NCBI RefSeq assembly: GCF_029227915.1
Contig: NC_079887.1
Span: 11,038,001-11,102,000 of the forward strand
Origin: Hydractinia symbiolongicarpus
Lineage: Eukaryota; Cnidaria; Hydrozoa; Anthoathecata; Hydractiniidae
Direction of reading: 5' to 3'
Length of the DNA: 64,000 bases
Part shown: positions 45,057 through 58,341 of the stretch, one piece after another
Layout: each line of letters begins with the position of its first letter
Numbering within the stretch: position 1 is the first letter of the stretch
The notes under the pieces: model-generated
Database searches by the model: none
What the model was told of the DNA's origin: nothing
Seen by the model: only the letters and a program-made list of their open reading frames with translations
Program-made: the position numbers and the translations under genes

Positions 45057-48000
45057 ATTATCATCCTCATGTTGTACTTATTAAAGGAACGGATCACAAG
45101 CCGTAGATGGCGTGCAGACAGAATACGGCAACACACAAAAAGGATATGTTGGCGTCTTAGTTGCTAAACGGCATTTTAACTATTTTTAACATAACGTTAC
45201 ATAACCAAACATCACAAATTTTTATTTATCAAACCTTTATTTATTCTTTGTTTTTCAGGGTATTTTCTCGAAATTACCAAATCGATTGATAGTAAAAAGT
45301 TTAGTTCCACCGGAACATGTATTATCAGCATGATAAAAGAAACTAGAAATATCCAAACATTGTTTCGTAGGATTTAAAAAGCCATGTTATTTCCTTTTAG
45401 TGAATAGGTGTATTTTTAGATTATCTAACCAACGTTTATTTATTTAATCAATATGCACTTAATCTCAATAGACCTATTTCCGTATCCGGTTCCGAAATAT
45501 GAATGCAAAATACAGAATAACATGCAAATTTGAAGAATGTATCAACATAATGTTGACTTTTACACCTTTTAACTGGCAGTTTCACAAAATTGTAGTTAAG
45601 AGAGGGTATTGGTAGTGGTAGTGTGACAAAAAAGCTAAATTATTGCAGATTTTAAAAGCGTATCTTTTGGTTTACGTTAGCTAAACCTTAAACCTAGCCA
45701 CGTTTTTAGAATGATGTGAGTACATTTTTATTTTACTGCTTCCTAGAACATTTGGAACTAGAATTTTATGTGCATTTTACTAACGCTCAGTGGCACTTGA
45801 TATTACTCTGATAAGTTCAAAAATATATAATTAGTTGCTGGTAGCCAGTTAGCATAACTACCATGCAAATCAGCAAGTAGCCAGCTAAGCTGCAATCTTG
45901 GAAAAACATAAATGTGAATTTCATTGTGAGCTCTCCCTTCCCCTAAATAATGTTGAATATTGATTATCTTGGCTGATGCTAACAGAAGTACTTTGTAACA
46001 TTGACCTTGTGGGTAAAGGGAGGGTACAATAAAGAAATTTCAACATCAAGAATAATAAAAAGGTTGGATTTTCTTATAACATTTTCATAAGTATTTTTTT
46101 CAGTAATCAAAACGGCATTTTTCAACATTTGTTGCGTGCAAAGATATTTAAAGTTGGCTGCTGTGATTATGTAACTTTTACACTTCCGCTGCCACTACTG
46201 TCTCTCTAACTGACTGTCAATAATCGTACATTTGTATCAAGCATTGTGATGATTAACCTTTAATACTTACAATTTGTAAGTAATATGACTTAATAGAGCA
46301 TAGTGCTTATCATAAATCTCCATATGTAAAAAGGGAACATAAAATAATATATAACTTTTTCTTATAGAATGTCTGAATTTCAGCTGTAAACGTGCCTAAT
46401 TTGTGGCAAAATCTCAGTCTCAATGTTCTTAAAAAACAGATCCTTTTGTATTTTGGTTTTCTTGCTTATATATACATATAATCTTGAAACTTAATCTTGC
46501 AGATTTCTTAAAATTGTTTAAAACAATTTCAAGAAATTGAAAATCGAAATTCTTTCATGGTGTCGATCTGTGAAGTATAAAACCAAAGTTCTTGTTTTTA
46601 ACCTCAGCAAAAACAATTCGCATTGTTTCCACTGATTCAAGTTCAACATGACAAACATTTTGTAGACTAAATTTTACAGCAATTTTTTGCTACGTCAGTA
46701 ACCATTTTCTGTTATATTCAGAAACAATTTTTAATTGTTTTGTGAAGTGAATCCTCTCCATAAAAATTTTTTTTTGACCGAGCAAAATTACTGGACAATT
46801 TTACTTCCCTAAAAAAATCTCTGTAAATACAAAATTTAGGAATCAGGATATCATTCTTTTTGTCAATGTTCTATATTGGAATTTTAAATATTTTTTTACC
46901 AAATACAATCTACGATAGAAGCTTATAATGCGAAACAAATGAGCAAGAACATTCCAAGGAAAGTTTATAATACATCTTGCACCACTAAGTCAACTTAGTA
47001 TCCAAACTCTGAAATCACAAGTACAATTTTAGTTAGCAGCAAAACTGTGAGTCATAAATACTTCCAAAACTACTATCATTTGGAAGAAAAAAACAGGGTA
47101 ATGCACCCTAAAGGTGGACTACTATTTGTCCGCAAGACTGGCTAATGTTATTTTCACAGGTATTGTTTGAAAAACAAGGTACACTCAATAACTGGAGACA
47201 CAGGATAATACCAGCAACATCACTAATTTTGGTAAATATCTTAAAATTTCACGTTTGTTTAAAACAAGTCAGCCAGCCAGCTAGCTACTCATATCATCAA
47301 ATTCTAAGCTAGTTAATATAATGGTACGTTTTACACCAAGAATACTTAAGAAACCATTAGAACATACTGTTATACTGTTATCCCATATTATAACCATATT
47401 ATAACCATATCTGCTTCGCTACAAATTAAAAATCCTCGTTTTCATGTTATTCAGTATTTTGGTATGTGAATTCCGCTTAAACAAGAATGGATATTTGAAT
47501 AAGTCTATTAATTAATGTGACCGCATTGGAGTCGTTTTCATACCAACGCTACCCTAAACAAAAAGCAAGGAAAATATTGTTACATAAATGTCATTGTGTT
47601 ACTATGGAAACACGAACACATATCTATTATTAGCAAGAGATGTTTTTTATTTTACTTGCAACGAGGTCAGGTAAAAAAATCAAATTAGTACTGAAACTTC
47701 TTTTGCCAGAGTGTTATTAAGTCACCGTTAAGATATGTGATGACGAAATTTTAAATCAATGTGTGTTATTTACCTTTGCTGACTTAAATTTTAAGTAAAT
47801 AACGTTTCGGCCGATTAAAAGCCAGATGGGAATGACTTAGCCTTCCCCTGTTCTAAGGTGCACATCCTGTAACTACGACGATTGTATGGCTCACGGTCAT
47901 AGACATAAGTTAAATCATTGTAATTCACAAAGCTGTACATGTGGTTAGCTTGGGAAACTATTCTAGTATCAGCCTCCCAGTAATTAACTCTAGGTTTGCA

Positions 48001-48551
48001 ATAGATACCTTAGTGACCAAATAAGCGCCCAGTTCGAATAAGTCCCTAGAGTAATGACATCTTGAAACATGCTAATTGTTGGTGACGTCAAAATGACCTT
48101 TTTCCAATTTTCGTACCCTTTGTGTGGCTGAATCTATATTATTTCGTTGCGCCAGTGCGTTAGAGAATGGCCTAGACAATTTTAAACGCTGTCTACCTTG
48201 CCTACTTGTGTTCAAAAAAGAAGAAGCGTTAGAAAAAATATTTTGTCAGATCATGAAGCCTATATGGTTGAGATAAATTAAGATAAGCTAGTTACAATTA
48301 ATGTGAAAAAAAAATTATTGTTAAGTTGTAAAAGATATTAAAATATAAAAAAGTTAAAAAAATATTGTACTATTTCGTTATCAAACGCAAAAGCAGAAGC
48401 GCCTCTTCGGTCAATGTCTACCTACGAGCTTTTATAAAATACCTGATTTTAAGCGTAATTAACAGAACATAGTGTATGCTCACTTAATAGGTACTCAATA
48501 CCCCAATTTTCTTGAATTATGATTCGGCTGTGGTATATCAATCCATGAGAA
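45057..48551. other. Intergenic, no gene seen
   Basis: Longest empty stretch of the window. AT-rich; CAGCCAGCCAGCTAGCTAC at about 47268-47286 and a CCATATTATAA repeat at about 47385-47410 are simple local repeats. No coding frame of note. Confidence 0.4.
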
Positions 48552-49103
<552 letters not shown>

Positions 49104-49482
49104 GAAAAAAGAGGATGACTGCTATCAATATGCATCCTTTATTAAAGAAAGTAATTGTTTACTGTAAAATTTTGCTAGTTTAGAAAGATTAGTGATAGCC
49201 CAGACAACGTTACAATATGTTAAATAGCTGTATATAAAGGAAATTTATAAATTTTTGAGACAAATTTAAATTTACTAGTTAATTTCTCTGAATATTATTT
49301 TAATGTATGTGGAAATGTTGTTTTCTCTTGTTGGGTTTTTCAAGATAGGGTTTTGTCAACAAGAACACCTTAAAAAATTGAGAAAATTCTGTCTCTCTTT
49401 TATGGTAGTTTAACTGACACATAGAGTTTTAATTAAAGTTTTAATGAAAAATTGCCCATTTTCTGCAGAGAACTGAGTTTTG

Positions 49483-49746
49483 CTATTGATATGAGTGTGG
49501 AATAAGTTTGTGCCGATACACAGGCAAATTATTACCAAAGATTACGAAGTATAATGATTCCAGTATAGCGCCCTGAGGGACTCCAAGCTTGACAGTTTTG
49601 AGATCTGTCGATTTTTTACCGTAAAAAATATATTGGTATCTATCACCTAGACACTCCAAATCAAAGTAAGTTATAAAACACAATTGACGTGCGGAAAGAG
49701 CGGATGAAGATTGACAACAGCAAAGTGTCTGTCTTGAAAAATACAC
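49483..49746 (-). pseudogene. Non-LTR reverse transcriptase fragment
   Basis: An 87-codon frame with R-Y-Q-Y-I-F, LKTVKLGVPQGAILES and a following F-G-N-N-L-P, the region around the GVPQGSxLGP block. The catalytic ADD motif is not included. A relic; flanks show no further parts. Confidence 0.6.
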
Positions 49747-50298
49747 ACAAAAAGTAAAATCGATGTTAGGTCATGGATACCAAGATTCAATTTAATTCAG
49801 TTGCTAGTCACAAATTGCCACGCTTTAAATTATACAGAAAATGATATAGAAACACATAATATACTTAATATAAATTTTGGCTACCTTGTGGTCGCTATTC
49901 CAGCAATTTTCAAAAACTGATTCATGGTTTACTAGCTAAAAATCTATTTAATTAATGTTTAGCCTTTTTTAGCGCTTTGTTTTTTTAATGTATGTTGAAA
50001 GACGTTTTTAGTTGTGATCTTCAGATGCTCTGACAAAGATCAGGGAGAAAATTTATCAAATTTAATTTGTTATTTATTGCCTTAAACCTAAGAAATATTT
50101 GCTAGATAATTTCTCTCATCCTAAATCTCCTATTTGCATCATCTAAGAAGTATCATAACAACAAAATTTTTCTTCTTTTAATCATGCATATTTTTTTATG
50201 ATACCAACAACATTTCTTCGACATTTTTTTCTTATTAAAAAGTTATTTCATTAATTCTGTTTCGATAGCACAAAGACCTCATTTGAGTGCTTTTAACA

Positions 50299-50679
50299 CA
50301 GGGCCGGCAAATACAGGGGGCCGGTTGGGCCATTGCCCTCCCACTTTTTTTATAAGAAAATTTTTTTTTGAGGTTTTAATTATTGCATTGCTTTGTTAAC
50401 ACTTTTCATCTGCATAAAATGTACTTTATGGTTTTAAATGGTTGCCTTTTTTTAAAAAACAGGGTACCTAAAACAGAAAATAAGTATAAGTTTTGCATGA
50501 ATTAAGTTTTTTTTTGATTAGTATCCGATAAAAAATTTCGAAAATTGGGGCACATTTAAGGCTATTTCAGAGGCCTAAATTCAAACATTTTCTCGCCCTA
50601 TCGGCCCCAACCAAGTTGGGGCCTCTTTAGATACTACATATATTTGTCCCTCCCTTTCAATTCCGATTCGCCGGCCCTG
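50299..50679. mobile_element. hAT-like MITE with CAGGGCCGGC termini
   Basis: Left end CAGGGCCGGCAAAT and the reverse complement of the right end CAGGGCCGGCGAAT. CAGGG starts are common in hAT elements. The flanking 8-mers (TTTTAACA, CAACAACC) do not match well, so the target duplication has decayed. 381 bp, non-coding, with an inner GGGGCC-type pair. Confidence 0.65.
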
Positions 50680-53133
50680 CAACAACCAATAAGAATGTGA
50701 TGAAAAGCTCAGTTTATTCTTAAATGTTCTTTGACTATCTATGACATTTACTCTGCACCGCAAAAAATTCTGTTGTCATGACAAAGAAATTGTCATTGTG
50801 CTATTTTAAATGAGAAGAATTATTTTTCGCCTGTTATATGAATTTCCTTATAAATTTTATACTCAATAACATTTGTTTTATCCAAGTTTAAATCTGTAAA
50901 TGAATTGCCTAATTCTTCAAGAGTTTTGACTCGCCAAGTTGTTTTCCACCATCCTTTGTCAGATACCTACAGAAATTAATTGAACAACAAGGATGTAAAC
51001 AGAGGAGAAGGTGATAAAGCATTTTATTTTGGTTATTGAAAATAATTATATTTCCTTCCTAATAAGCAGCTTCTTACGCCCAACGAATTAAAAAAATTGG
51101 AAAATCTAATTGATAACACGGATGTAGTTGTGCACCCGCTGCTGAAAGCTACGAGTTAAAAAAACGCGAGAAATATTTAGTCCTCCATGGCTTTCACACA
51201 AAACAATTTTTCTGCTTAATTTTTTGTGCTTACTTTAAATCAGTATTCTTTGCTAATATTTTTGTCTATTGTACAACCGTTTAGTTGCAGGAGTGATTGA
51301 AGCATACCGTATAAATTTAAGGCTTTATCATTAGCATGAACAATATACCGAATTTGGTTGGGTAAGAGGAGATAGATATATGATATATTCGGAGTGCTAT
51401 TTCTCATATTTAAAGCGGAACTTAGCGGCATACTTTTTGTAAACAAATCTAGTTCCAAACCCCCAGCTCTTTGTTTATGTTGTTGGTGAAAGGGCAGCTC
51501 TGAGAAATAAAACGACAGTATATCTTTTTAAAACTATAGCTATACTTTGTCAAAACACAACGCAAGGATTCGATACCCCTTCTTTTCTTAAATAGAAGAC
51601 TTAATCTAAAAATCAAAAATTAAAAACACCACTAAAGCAACACAAAACTGGATGCATGTCTGCCATACTTGGGTTGCTATAAGAGGTACAGAAAGAAGCA
51701 TTAAAAAACTTCCACCTTGCGAACCAGCTTTTTCTGCAGAAGTGAAAAAACAGGATAGCAGGGAATATGAACCAAGTTTGCTGGCTACACGTCAAGCGGC
51801 CATTGACCAACACTCAAAAAAGTCTGGATACCTGTATTCCATTTATGAAAGTAGATATTTTTACTTTAAAAGCAGTACTTGAGAGGAAGATAGAAACGCC
51901 ATGCACTGAAAATTAGGGATATCACTTTTTTAAACAATAAAAATGGTACACAATAATTGACTTATACTGAGGCAATTACAAAAACTAGGCAAAGTGGATT
52001 GCATGAATAACACAGACTGCTTACACTGAAGATGGTTGAAACAAAAAACGCCTGTTGCCCAATTTCATCCCATTGCGTTAAAAATTACCGGTACTTTTTA
52101 CTTATCTGTTATTATCAATTCCGTCTCAAATATTTGGTTCAAGACTATGCCCTAGTCAAAATAATAATAAAAAAATCGCCAATTGACAACCAAAAACAAA
52201 TATCAATTCACTCTGCCCGAACCAAGGTCGGAAATCATTTAAATAACTGGTCACAAAACTGAAGCAGGATTAGATCCATCCGACAACGGAGATAAACAAT
52301 AACAACGAGCTACAATTTTGCCATCGATAGCCACGTGCCACCTCAACAAAAAGAAAAAGTCTCAAATTTTTTTTATCTCAAACCTTTATTTCTTCCAATG
52401 ATCCACGTCTAAAAAATTCCAACCTTCCGTTTTTTTCCAGATCGCTGTACTGCCTCAACTTTTAACTCTAAAATTGCACCGTTAAAATTTTCAACAATTT
52501 CAATAGGATGCAACAGCTAGTTTCGTCGAAGTTAGTGATCAAAAAACGAATTATTTACTCAAGTAAATCTTCTTTAGAACAGTAAGAAACATTAATTTAA
52601 AGTTACGAACGTTCTTCACGCACTCGTTGTTTCAAAGTAAGTTTGTAAAAACGGGTAAAAATAGTTTCTTTATAAAACTCGCTCAGCCATGACGAAATCG
52701 AATTTTTTTTATCTTGAATTTTCCTCCCAAATGCAGGTTAATTTAAGAAGGCAGACAGTGTTGAAAAGTAAAAAAGGCCAGGAGAAGATGAAAGTTTCGA
52801 TATTTTTCATGCTAATGATACACTAGTTTTTGCATAAAACTCGCGCAATATGACGTATATTTTTCTCGTTCTTCAACGCAAAATATGTTCCGCAAAAGTT
52901 GAAGAACTCAAAAAATATGCGTCATATTCCACTCGGCATATTTCCAATTTGAAAGAAATCAAACACAACTAAAGTAATATTTGAATTAAGAAAACACAGT
53001 CCACTTTTTCAAACCACAATTTCAAGTGTGTCAATGTATTAATTTATTATAGCCACAATAAACAATATAGGGTGTGAAAATTGTGTAAGATATTTTATTA
53101 ATATAATAATATAATGAAACAAAACTTTTCAGC
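50680..53133. other. Intergenic, no gene seen
   Basis: AT-rich. The frame at 51652-51882 is protein-like in part but has no match and no splice support. No transposon ends recognised. Confidence 0.4.
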
Positions 53134-53541
53134 AGAATTCAAATTGGTTTTTTCCACAATTGTAGACATTTATTTTAGGTCAAGATGGTCACGGTAAAAT
53201 ATTAATAGGAAACTTACAAATAATGAACTCATTTACAGAGGACACAAGTTTATAAATTGACAGTCGGGGGAAGTAATATTTTCTTACTCCAATTAAAGAT
53301 TCTTGGAACAAGATGTTGAGACATTTATAAAATGTATATTTCCTCTGTGGAAAAAAATAAGCTACTTGTTCTACGTCTTCATTAAAGTGGTCAGAGCAAT
53401 CAATATCAACATAATAGAATTCAATTTGAAGTCAAATCACTTTTTTCCACAATTGTAGTCTTTTATTTTAAGTCAGGGTGGTCACGTTATAATATTAATA
53501 GAAAACTTACGAAATAATAAATTGTTTTTAGAAGACACACA
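53134..53541 (+). repeat. Two direct copies of a roughly 120-bp unit
   Basis: AGAATTCAA..., TTTTTTCCACAATTGTAG, TTTTATTTTA.GTCA, GGTCACG and AATATTAATAG..AACTTAC occur in the same order at about 53134-53255 and again at about 53416-53541, a spacing of some 290 bp. No coding sense. Confidence 0.65.
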
Positions 53542-53560
53542 TGTTGTGCTATCTCCCTTA

Positions 53561-54483
53561 GTCAATGGCATGACAACAACCATCCGATGTTATGAAGTCA
53601 CGTTTTAATAATAAAGGTGAAACAACATACTTTACAGCTTTCTTCGAGACACCACACCAAACAGAAGCCAGGACAAATTTTTTTAGCTTTTAAACCTGGA
53701 ACTATTTCTGATGTGCACTCTGCACTCTTTCTTAATGTACATCTAAGTCTCAGTTTTGATTTTAAACTCAGACAAACTGATGAATGTTCCCAGAGAAAAA
53801 ATTATAAATAGTGAAAAATATCAATATTGTCCATCAAGTAGTTAGATACTTTAGATACTACAGTTAAGTATCTTGAGCTTTTGGTGTTCACACAATAGCC
53901 TTTTATGTTTCAAGCTATTTGCATAAATACGAAATCTTAAATGTGCTTGTTGGTGCTGATTTAAGCATGATTGCTTGGCATTGATTAATCTGTAATGTTA
54001 GCAATTAACGCTGTCTACAAGTATATGACATTAACCTTTACTCAGCCCAGTAGTTGCAAAGTTTTTCCGTGATCTAAGTAAGGCCTGAAGACTTAACTAT
54101 TGACTGAATGTTTCGTCCAAGATTATACAATAAAAAATAGATCATTAAGTTTCCTTTGTACTTTGCAGAAAAAAAGTATTTTGGAAAAAAAAGGAAGTCG
54201 TTCATGCGAACTAAAATTTAAAGGGAAAAATGAAGGATAGTTGAACTTCCGTAAATAAAGATTTTCATATAAGTATATTCCAATTAATGATTTATTTTTA
54301 GTGTCAAAGGAATAAAATCATTCGAAGTCAAATTATTGTTTCATAACAATAATTAAATTCTAATTAAATGGTATGTGGCATTGGTAATTTATGACCGACA
54401 AACACTGATGCAAACATTTGCAGGATACCGATAAATACTGCAGAAAAACGACACTAACTGTAACAACAGACGCAGCAGCAAGA
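53561..54483. other. Upstream region of the CC-module gene
   Basis: No coding frame. Promoter elements other than the TATA box at 54484 were not identified. Confidence 0.35.
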
Positions 54484-54489
54484 TATAAA
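54484..54489 (+). promoter_or_regulatory. TATA box of the CC-module gene
   Basis: TATAAA 56 bases before the start codon; a transcription start about 30 bases on would leave a leader of roughly 25 bases. Confidence 0.45.
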
Positions 54490-54539
54490 ATCAAACAATA
54501 CAATATATTTTATCCACAAGCTTTGTCATAACGTTCGTC

Positions 54540-55013
54540 ATGTTGATTAAACTTCTCATATCTGTCGCTGTACTGGTATCTGGTGTCAGTTGTCAATTTT
54601 GTCCAATCCGATTTCCATTTTCGTATTTTGGTGGAAAGTTCTGCTGCCAGTTCAACAGAGAAAAGGCATTGTTTAGTAACAGACCCAATCCAGATAATCG
54701 ATGCGATGGAAGTGCGTTAAATAGGAACAGTGAATGCTGCCTCGATAATAGCTTTACAGTGTGCCCTACTGGTGATAACTGTGCTAATAATCGAGAAAAT
54801 GCAGCTAGTCGATGTCCTGAGGATTTCAAATTTCCCTACTATCATGGCTTATACTGCTGTAAGACAAATAAAGAAAAAACCCAATTTGCGATGCGACCAC
54901 AAGATAGAGCATGTGATGGGGGCAATCTGAAGATTACAAGTTTATGTTGTGAAAATGATGCATTCCAAGCATGTGCAGTTCCACCATGCGGAATATTTGC
55001 TGGACAACCATAG
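54540..55013 (+). CDS. Secreted protein with two cysteine modules of the CC type
   Basis: 157 residues, single exon. A signal peptide (MLIKLLISVAVLVSGVSC) is followed by two modules: C-x13-CC-x18-C-x10-CC-x7-C-x5-C and C-x13-CC-x17-C-x10-CC-x7-C-x4-C. Each starts CP, has an aromatic Y-x-G/H-G stretch before the first CC and an R/A-CDG after the first spacer. Eight cysteines per module suggest four disulfides each. No family is recognised. The modules differ a good deal in sequence, so the duplication is old. The gene is compact: TATAAA at 54484 and AATAAA at 55016. A secreted structural, nematocyst or defence protein is possible; nothing in the sequence decides. Confidence 0.7.
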   Translation: MLIKLLISVAVLVSGVSCQFCPIRFPFSYFGGKFCCQFNREKALFSNRPNPDNRCDGSALNRNSECCLDNSFTVCPTGDNCANNRENAASRCPEDFKFPYYHGLYCCKTNKEKTQFAMRPQDRACDGGNLKITSLCCENDAFQACAVPPCGIFAGQP

Positions 55014-55015
55014 TA

Positions 55016-55021
55016 AATAAA
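55016..55021 (+). terminator. Polyadenylation signal of the CC-module gene
   Basis: AATAAA begins two bases after the TAG stop (55011-55013), giving an unusually short 3' untranslated region if used. Confidence 0.45.
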
Positions 55022-56291
55022 GAAATTCATTTTCATATGAAACCATTTTTTAGGGTATTGTGCGTTACTATTTTTCTCGTTAGTTATATGTCTAATTCTC
55101 TTGGATTTTCGTTTTGATTTTTCTTTCAATTCTTGCCACCTCTTTGAGGAAAAGTATTTGATATCCAAATCCTTTTCCGCGGCAAGTTTTCGAAAGCTCG
55201 ATAAAACCTATCTTCTTACTCCTCCAATTTTTATTCTTCGTGATTTTTTTTTATTTTTGAACTGGATTTTTATTTCCTTAATATTTGAAATTGTTTAATG
55301 ATGTTCCAAGAAAAATCTCTTGTTCTTTATGCTAAGCCCTTCATTTATTGTCAGATTTCCTCTCTTTAACCTCGTTAAATCTTAAAATCAAATTTAGTTA
55401 CGTATTGATAATGATTTCATCGATATATACCTATGTTGTTTATTTATAAAAACCTTAAAAAAGTGTCTTTAAACCATTAGCCCTAAAAATTTCATTAATC
55501 ATTTAAACCCTCAAAAGCGAGCGTGCATTCTGTCTCTATTTTCTATCAAAAAGAAATACTAGTTCTTAAGTGCACCGCCTACACCGAAAAGATTTCCCTG
55601 AATACAACATATGTAGATGCAAGAAAGAGTTAGAAAGAGTCTATAATATCTTTCCGTCAGTTAAAAGGTTGCAATGAATTTCCAGCATAATAATTTGCGC
55701 TAGGAAAAAAACAAATATTCCATATCAATATGTCTAGACAACACTTTGTTTCACTAATGAATAATAGAAGTTCAGTAGTTTAGTAGACTACTGACTGGAG
55801 ATTGGAGTTAAGAAATGCAAAAGAGCTTAGGTAATGAACTATTTGCCGTGAAAAACTTGAAAGGAAAATGGCGAATAATTGTTTTCTGCATAATGTTTAT
55901 TTACACAACAATCAAATAATAACTAAAGCATGTAGAAGACATATTTTGTCTTATTAGCAAGCATCATATAGTTGAGGTGGATTAAAGAGAGCAGGTTACA
56001 ATTAAATATTACCTATCTAAATTATTAAATAACAAGAAATGTTTTGTGGTTTTCTTAAATTGCGTCAACAAGCAATTTTAATCTAAGATTGCGTTACATA
56101 ATAATGGCCCATGATGAGATAGCGAGTGTCTATTGGTAACTTGTAAGTTTTTTGGAATGTTGAGATTGTTTGTTAAATATCTTGTATGATACTTGTGTTT
56201 CATTTCTATAATATGATTTTTGAAAAACTTATGCCTTATGATATAAGTGTATTTATACTTTGCATTAAATTTTGTTTTTGTTCGTTTGGCT
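55022..56291. other. Intergenic, no gene seen
   Basis: AT-rich, with T-rich tracts; no feature recognised. Confidence 0.4.
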
Positions 56292-56672
56292 TTACGCGCT
56301 TTTTCTTGATTTTTTTTTTGGTAAAGATTCAGGGGCTATTGAATCATATGCTGGACTTTCCACGCCTGTTTTGATTTGGGCAAACATCATATCTAACATA
56401 TCGTCTACGTCGCTACCCTGGAATACCGAGGCCATTTTACTGTGGAAGACCTTCTCCACCTCAATATACTCCCCGTCACTGGCCTGCTCCGGGTTCGTCT
56501 TCTTCTTCTTCCAAATGATCCACAAGGATAACAGTATCTTTGGCGACCCCATATCTTCCACCTGGTCCTCAACCAAGGTTTTCACGTTTGTTCGCACAAT
56601 CCCTATATACCCGTCGACGTCGGCTCCTCCTATAACGGGAATGCGTGAACTTTGGAACCTCCTATTCTGCAT
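56292..56672 (-). CDS. GC-rich orphan frame, possible relic of a large mobile element
   Basis: 126 codons from ATG 56672, with composition near half GC against about a third around it. The protein has EDMGSPKILLSLWIIWKKKK, VEKVFHSKMASVFQGSDVDD and a basic end PKKKSRK. From memory this recalls N-terminal regions of cnidarian hypothetical proteins found near type-B DNA polymerases of large mobile elements; I could not check. No polymerase motifs are present here. It may be a fragment, since no promoter, splice site or partner gene was seen. Confidence 0.35.
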   Translation of the reverse strand: MQNRRFQSSRIPVIGGADVDGYIGIVRTNVKTLVEDQVEDMGSPKILLSLWIIWKKKKTNPEQASDGEYIEVEKVFHSKMASVFQGSDVDDMLDMMFAQIKTGVESPAYDSIAPESLPKKKSRKSA

Positions 56673-57138
56673 ATTTTGATGTCGTTACTACATTGTACTG
56701 ATTATTAGGGATATGTGCCATTGAATTCTAAGGCTCAATATGGTATGGTACCACAGGGTGCTGGATTTGTTGTGGCTGACCGTGGGTGTGCGCGTATGCG
56801 TTTTAGGGGCTGTGCTAGAACATACATTTCCTTTTCTGGAATAACACAAATTCTTGCATTATTTCAAAAATAAAAAGTCTGTTATAATAATAAGTTTATA
56901 ATAATGGGCTTAGATTACCAGATTTTATTAAGGTAAAATGATATGAAAAAGTCTATAAATTACTTGTTCTGCAACAAGTCGTGCTATAATGTTCGCTTCT
57001 GTGCCTTAAAATGTTTGTATGATGGGATACAATTTGCCTGTCCTATGCCTGTTGACTGTGTGTCAATTTTGAAAAATTACTAATGAATGAGTACACATTT
57101 TGTTGTATAAAAAGTTGTATAAAAAATGTAAGCTCACG
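56673..57138. other. Intergenic, no gene seen
   Basis: Spacer upstream of the orphan frame and downstream of the GNAT gene. No feature recognised. Confidence 0.4.
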
Positions 57139-57616
57139 TTATCTTACAAAGTTATTTAATTCCCCACCATTTGCTCCAACTTTCTTTTCGATTTGAATAT
57201 CACCTCCAATGTTATTGTAAAACTCGATTGCATTTTTGTTGTCATCCAAGACACACCAATGAATCAGTTTACATTCTTTTTTCAAAGCTTTGATGCTAAC
57301 TTCTTGCATCAGGCGTTTGCCTACACCAAGTTTTCTATAACCAGCTCTCACATACAAATCCTCTATCTTTATCGCTCGACCATATCGTATAAAGTATGTT
57401 CGAAAGAATAAAGTGTATCCAATTATTTCATCGCCTCGAGTAGCAACTAAGCAACTAAACCAACTGTCGTTTTGGAACCCGTCCCTCTTTAAAGCGTCTG
57501 CTGTTATTTTGATGTCATTTAAACGTTTTTTTTTTATACAGGGTAATTTCTCCTATCATATTAAAAAGAGTTTCACAGTCGTCTGGCGTGCCTTCACGAA
57601 CTACAATGTTATCCAT
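57139..57616 (-). CDS. GNAT acetyltransferase, SSAT/diamine acetyltransferase-like, with a +1 homopolymer frameshift
   Basis: Transfers acetyl from acetyl-CoA to an amine, probably a small polyamine or amino-acid amine by resemblance to SSAT/thialysine acetyltransferases. The start is ATG 57616 (MDNIVVREGTPDDCETLFNM). The frame breaks in a run of ten A (minus strand; plus-strand T-run about 57526-57535). With nine it reads on through DGFQNDSWFSCLVA, IIGYTLFF and IEDLYVRAGYRKLGVGKRLM. The R-x-x-G-x-G is the acetyl-CoA loop. HWCVLDDNKNAIEFYNNIGG follows, its tyrosine matching the likely general acid of SSAT. About 158 residues, near the family's usual 170. No introns. Conservation on both sides of the run favours a sequencing error. 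Confidence 0.75.
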
Positions 57617-58341
57617 GATTTCTAATCTAATAAACAATTTCGTACGGAACAGTGTATCCTCAGTAACAAAAAACCCAGCTCCGTTTTAACATTGGTTCCA
57701 CAGCTTCACAGCTGACGGAGGAAGGGCTTGTTCAAGAAAACAAAGAAAGGGTATGTTTTGCTCGCTAGTATATCACTATTCTTCACATGTAATGAACCCA
57801 TTCTTATTCTCACTCACACCTAAAGCTAGCTAGCTTAAAATTGCAGATTTAGATAGAATAATAATAAAACTTAGATAAACATTTAGCTAGCTAGCATAAA
57901 AAAGAACAAACATGTTTTTTGGGGTAAAACTACCAATGAATCTAGCATAAAATTAGCTATTTTACCTGGCATAAAATCAGCAAAATAGCTTGATTATAGA
58001 AGTATTCTAGCTAGCTATATAGCTAGATGTATAGGTAGCTTTACATATACTACACATTGAGTGATATAATTCTACACTGTAGGAATGCCCCATCACATAG
58101 CTGGTTCTAGCTAAAATTGTCCGTACAATTCGTTGTCACATGTAATTGTTTATGTTGCTTAGCCATTAAATGGTAGTTTTTAACATCGAGGGGAAATGAA
58201 GAGCCATATTTTTGCGGACAATATTGTAGCTAGCCATATAATTGTGTGAGCATCTGGAAATCAACAATTTTAACCCAGTGTTAACAATAGCCTGTTTTTC
58301 GGAAAAGGCTGTTACGCCCATGCGGGTCAGCCTACTGTGAC
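57617..58341. other. Intergenic, AGCTAGCT-rich
   Basis: Several AGCTAGCTAG clusters (about 57825-57900 and 58005-58025) and no coding frame. The right part grades into the Helitron-like composite. Confidence 0.4.

Noticed and set aside
51652-51882. 76-codon plus-strand frame
   Set aside because: Somewhat protein-like but without family, signal peptide or splice support.
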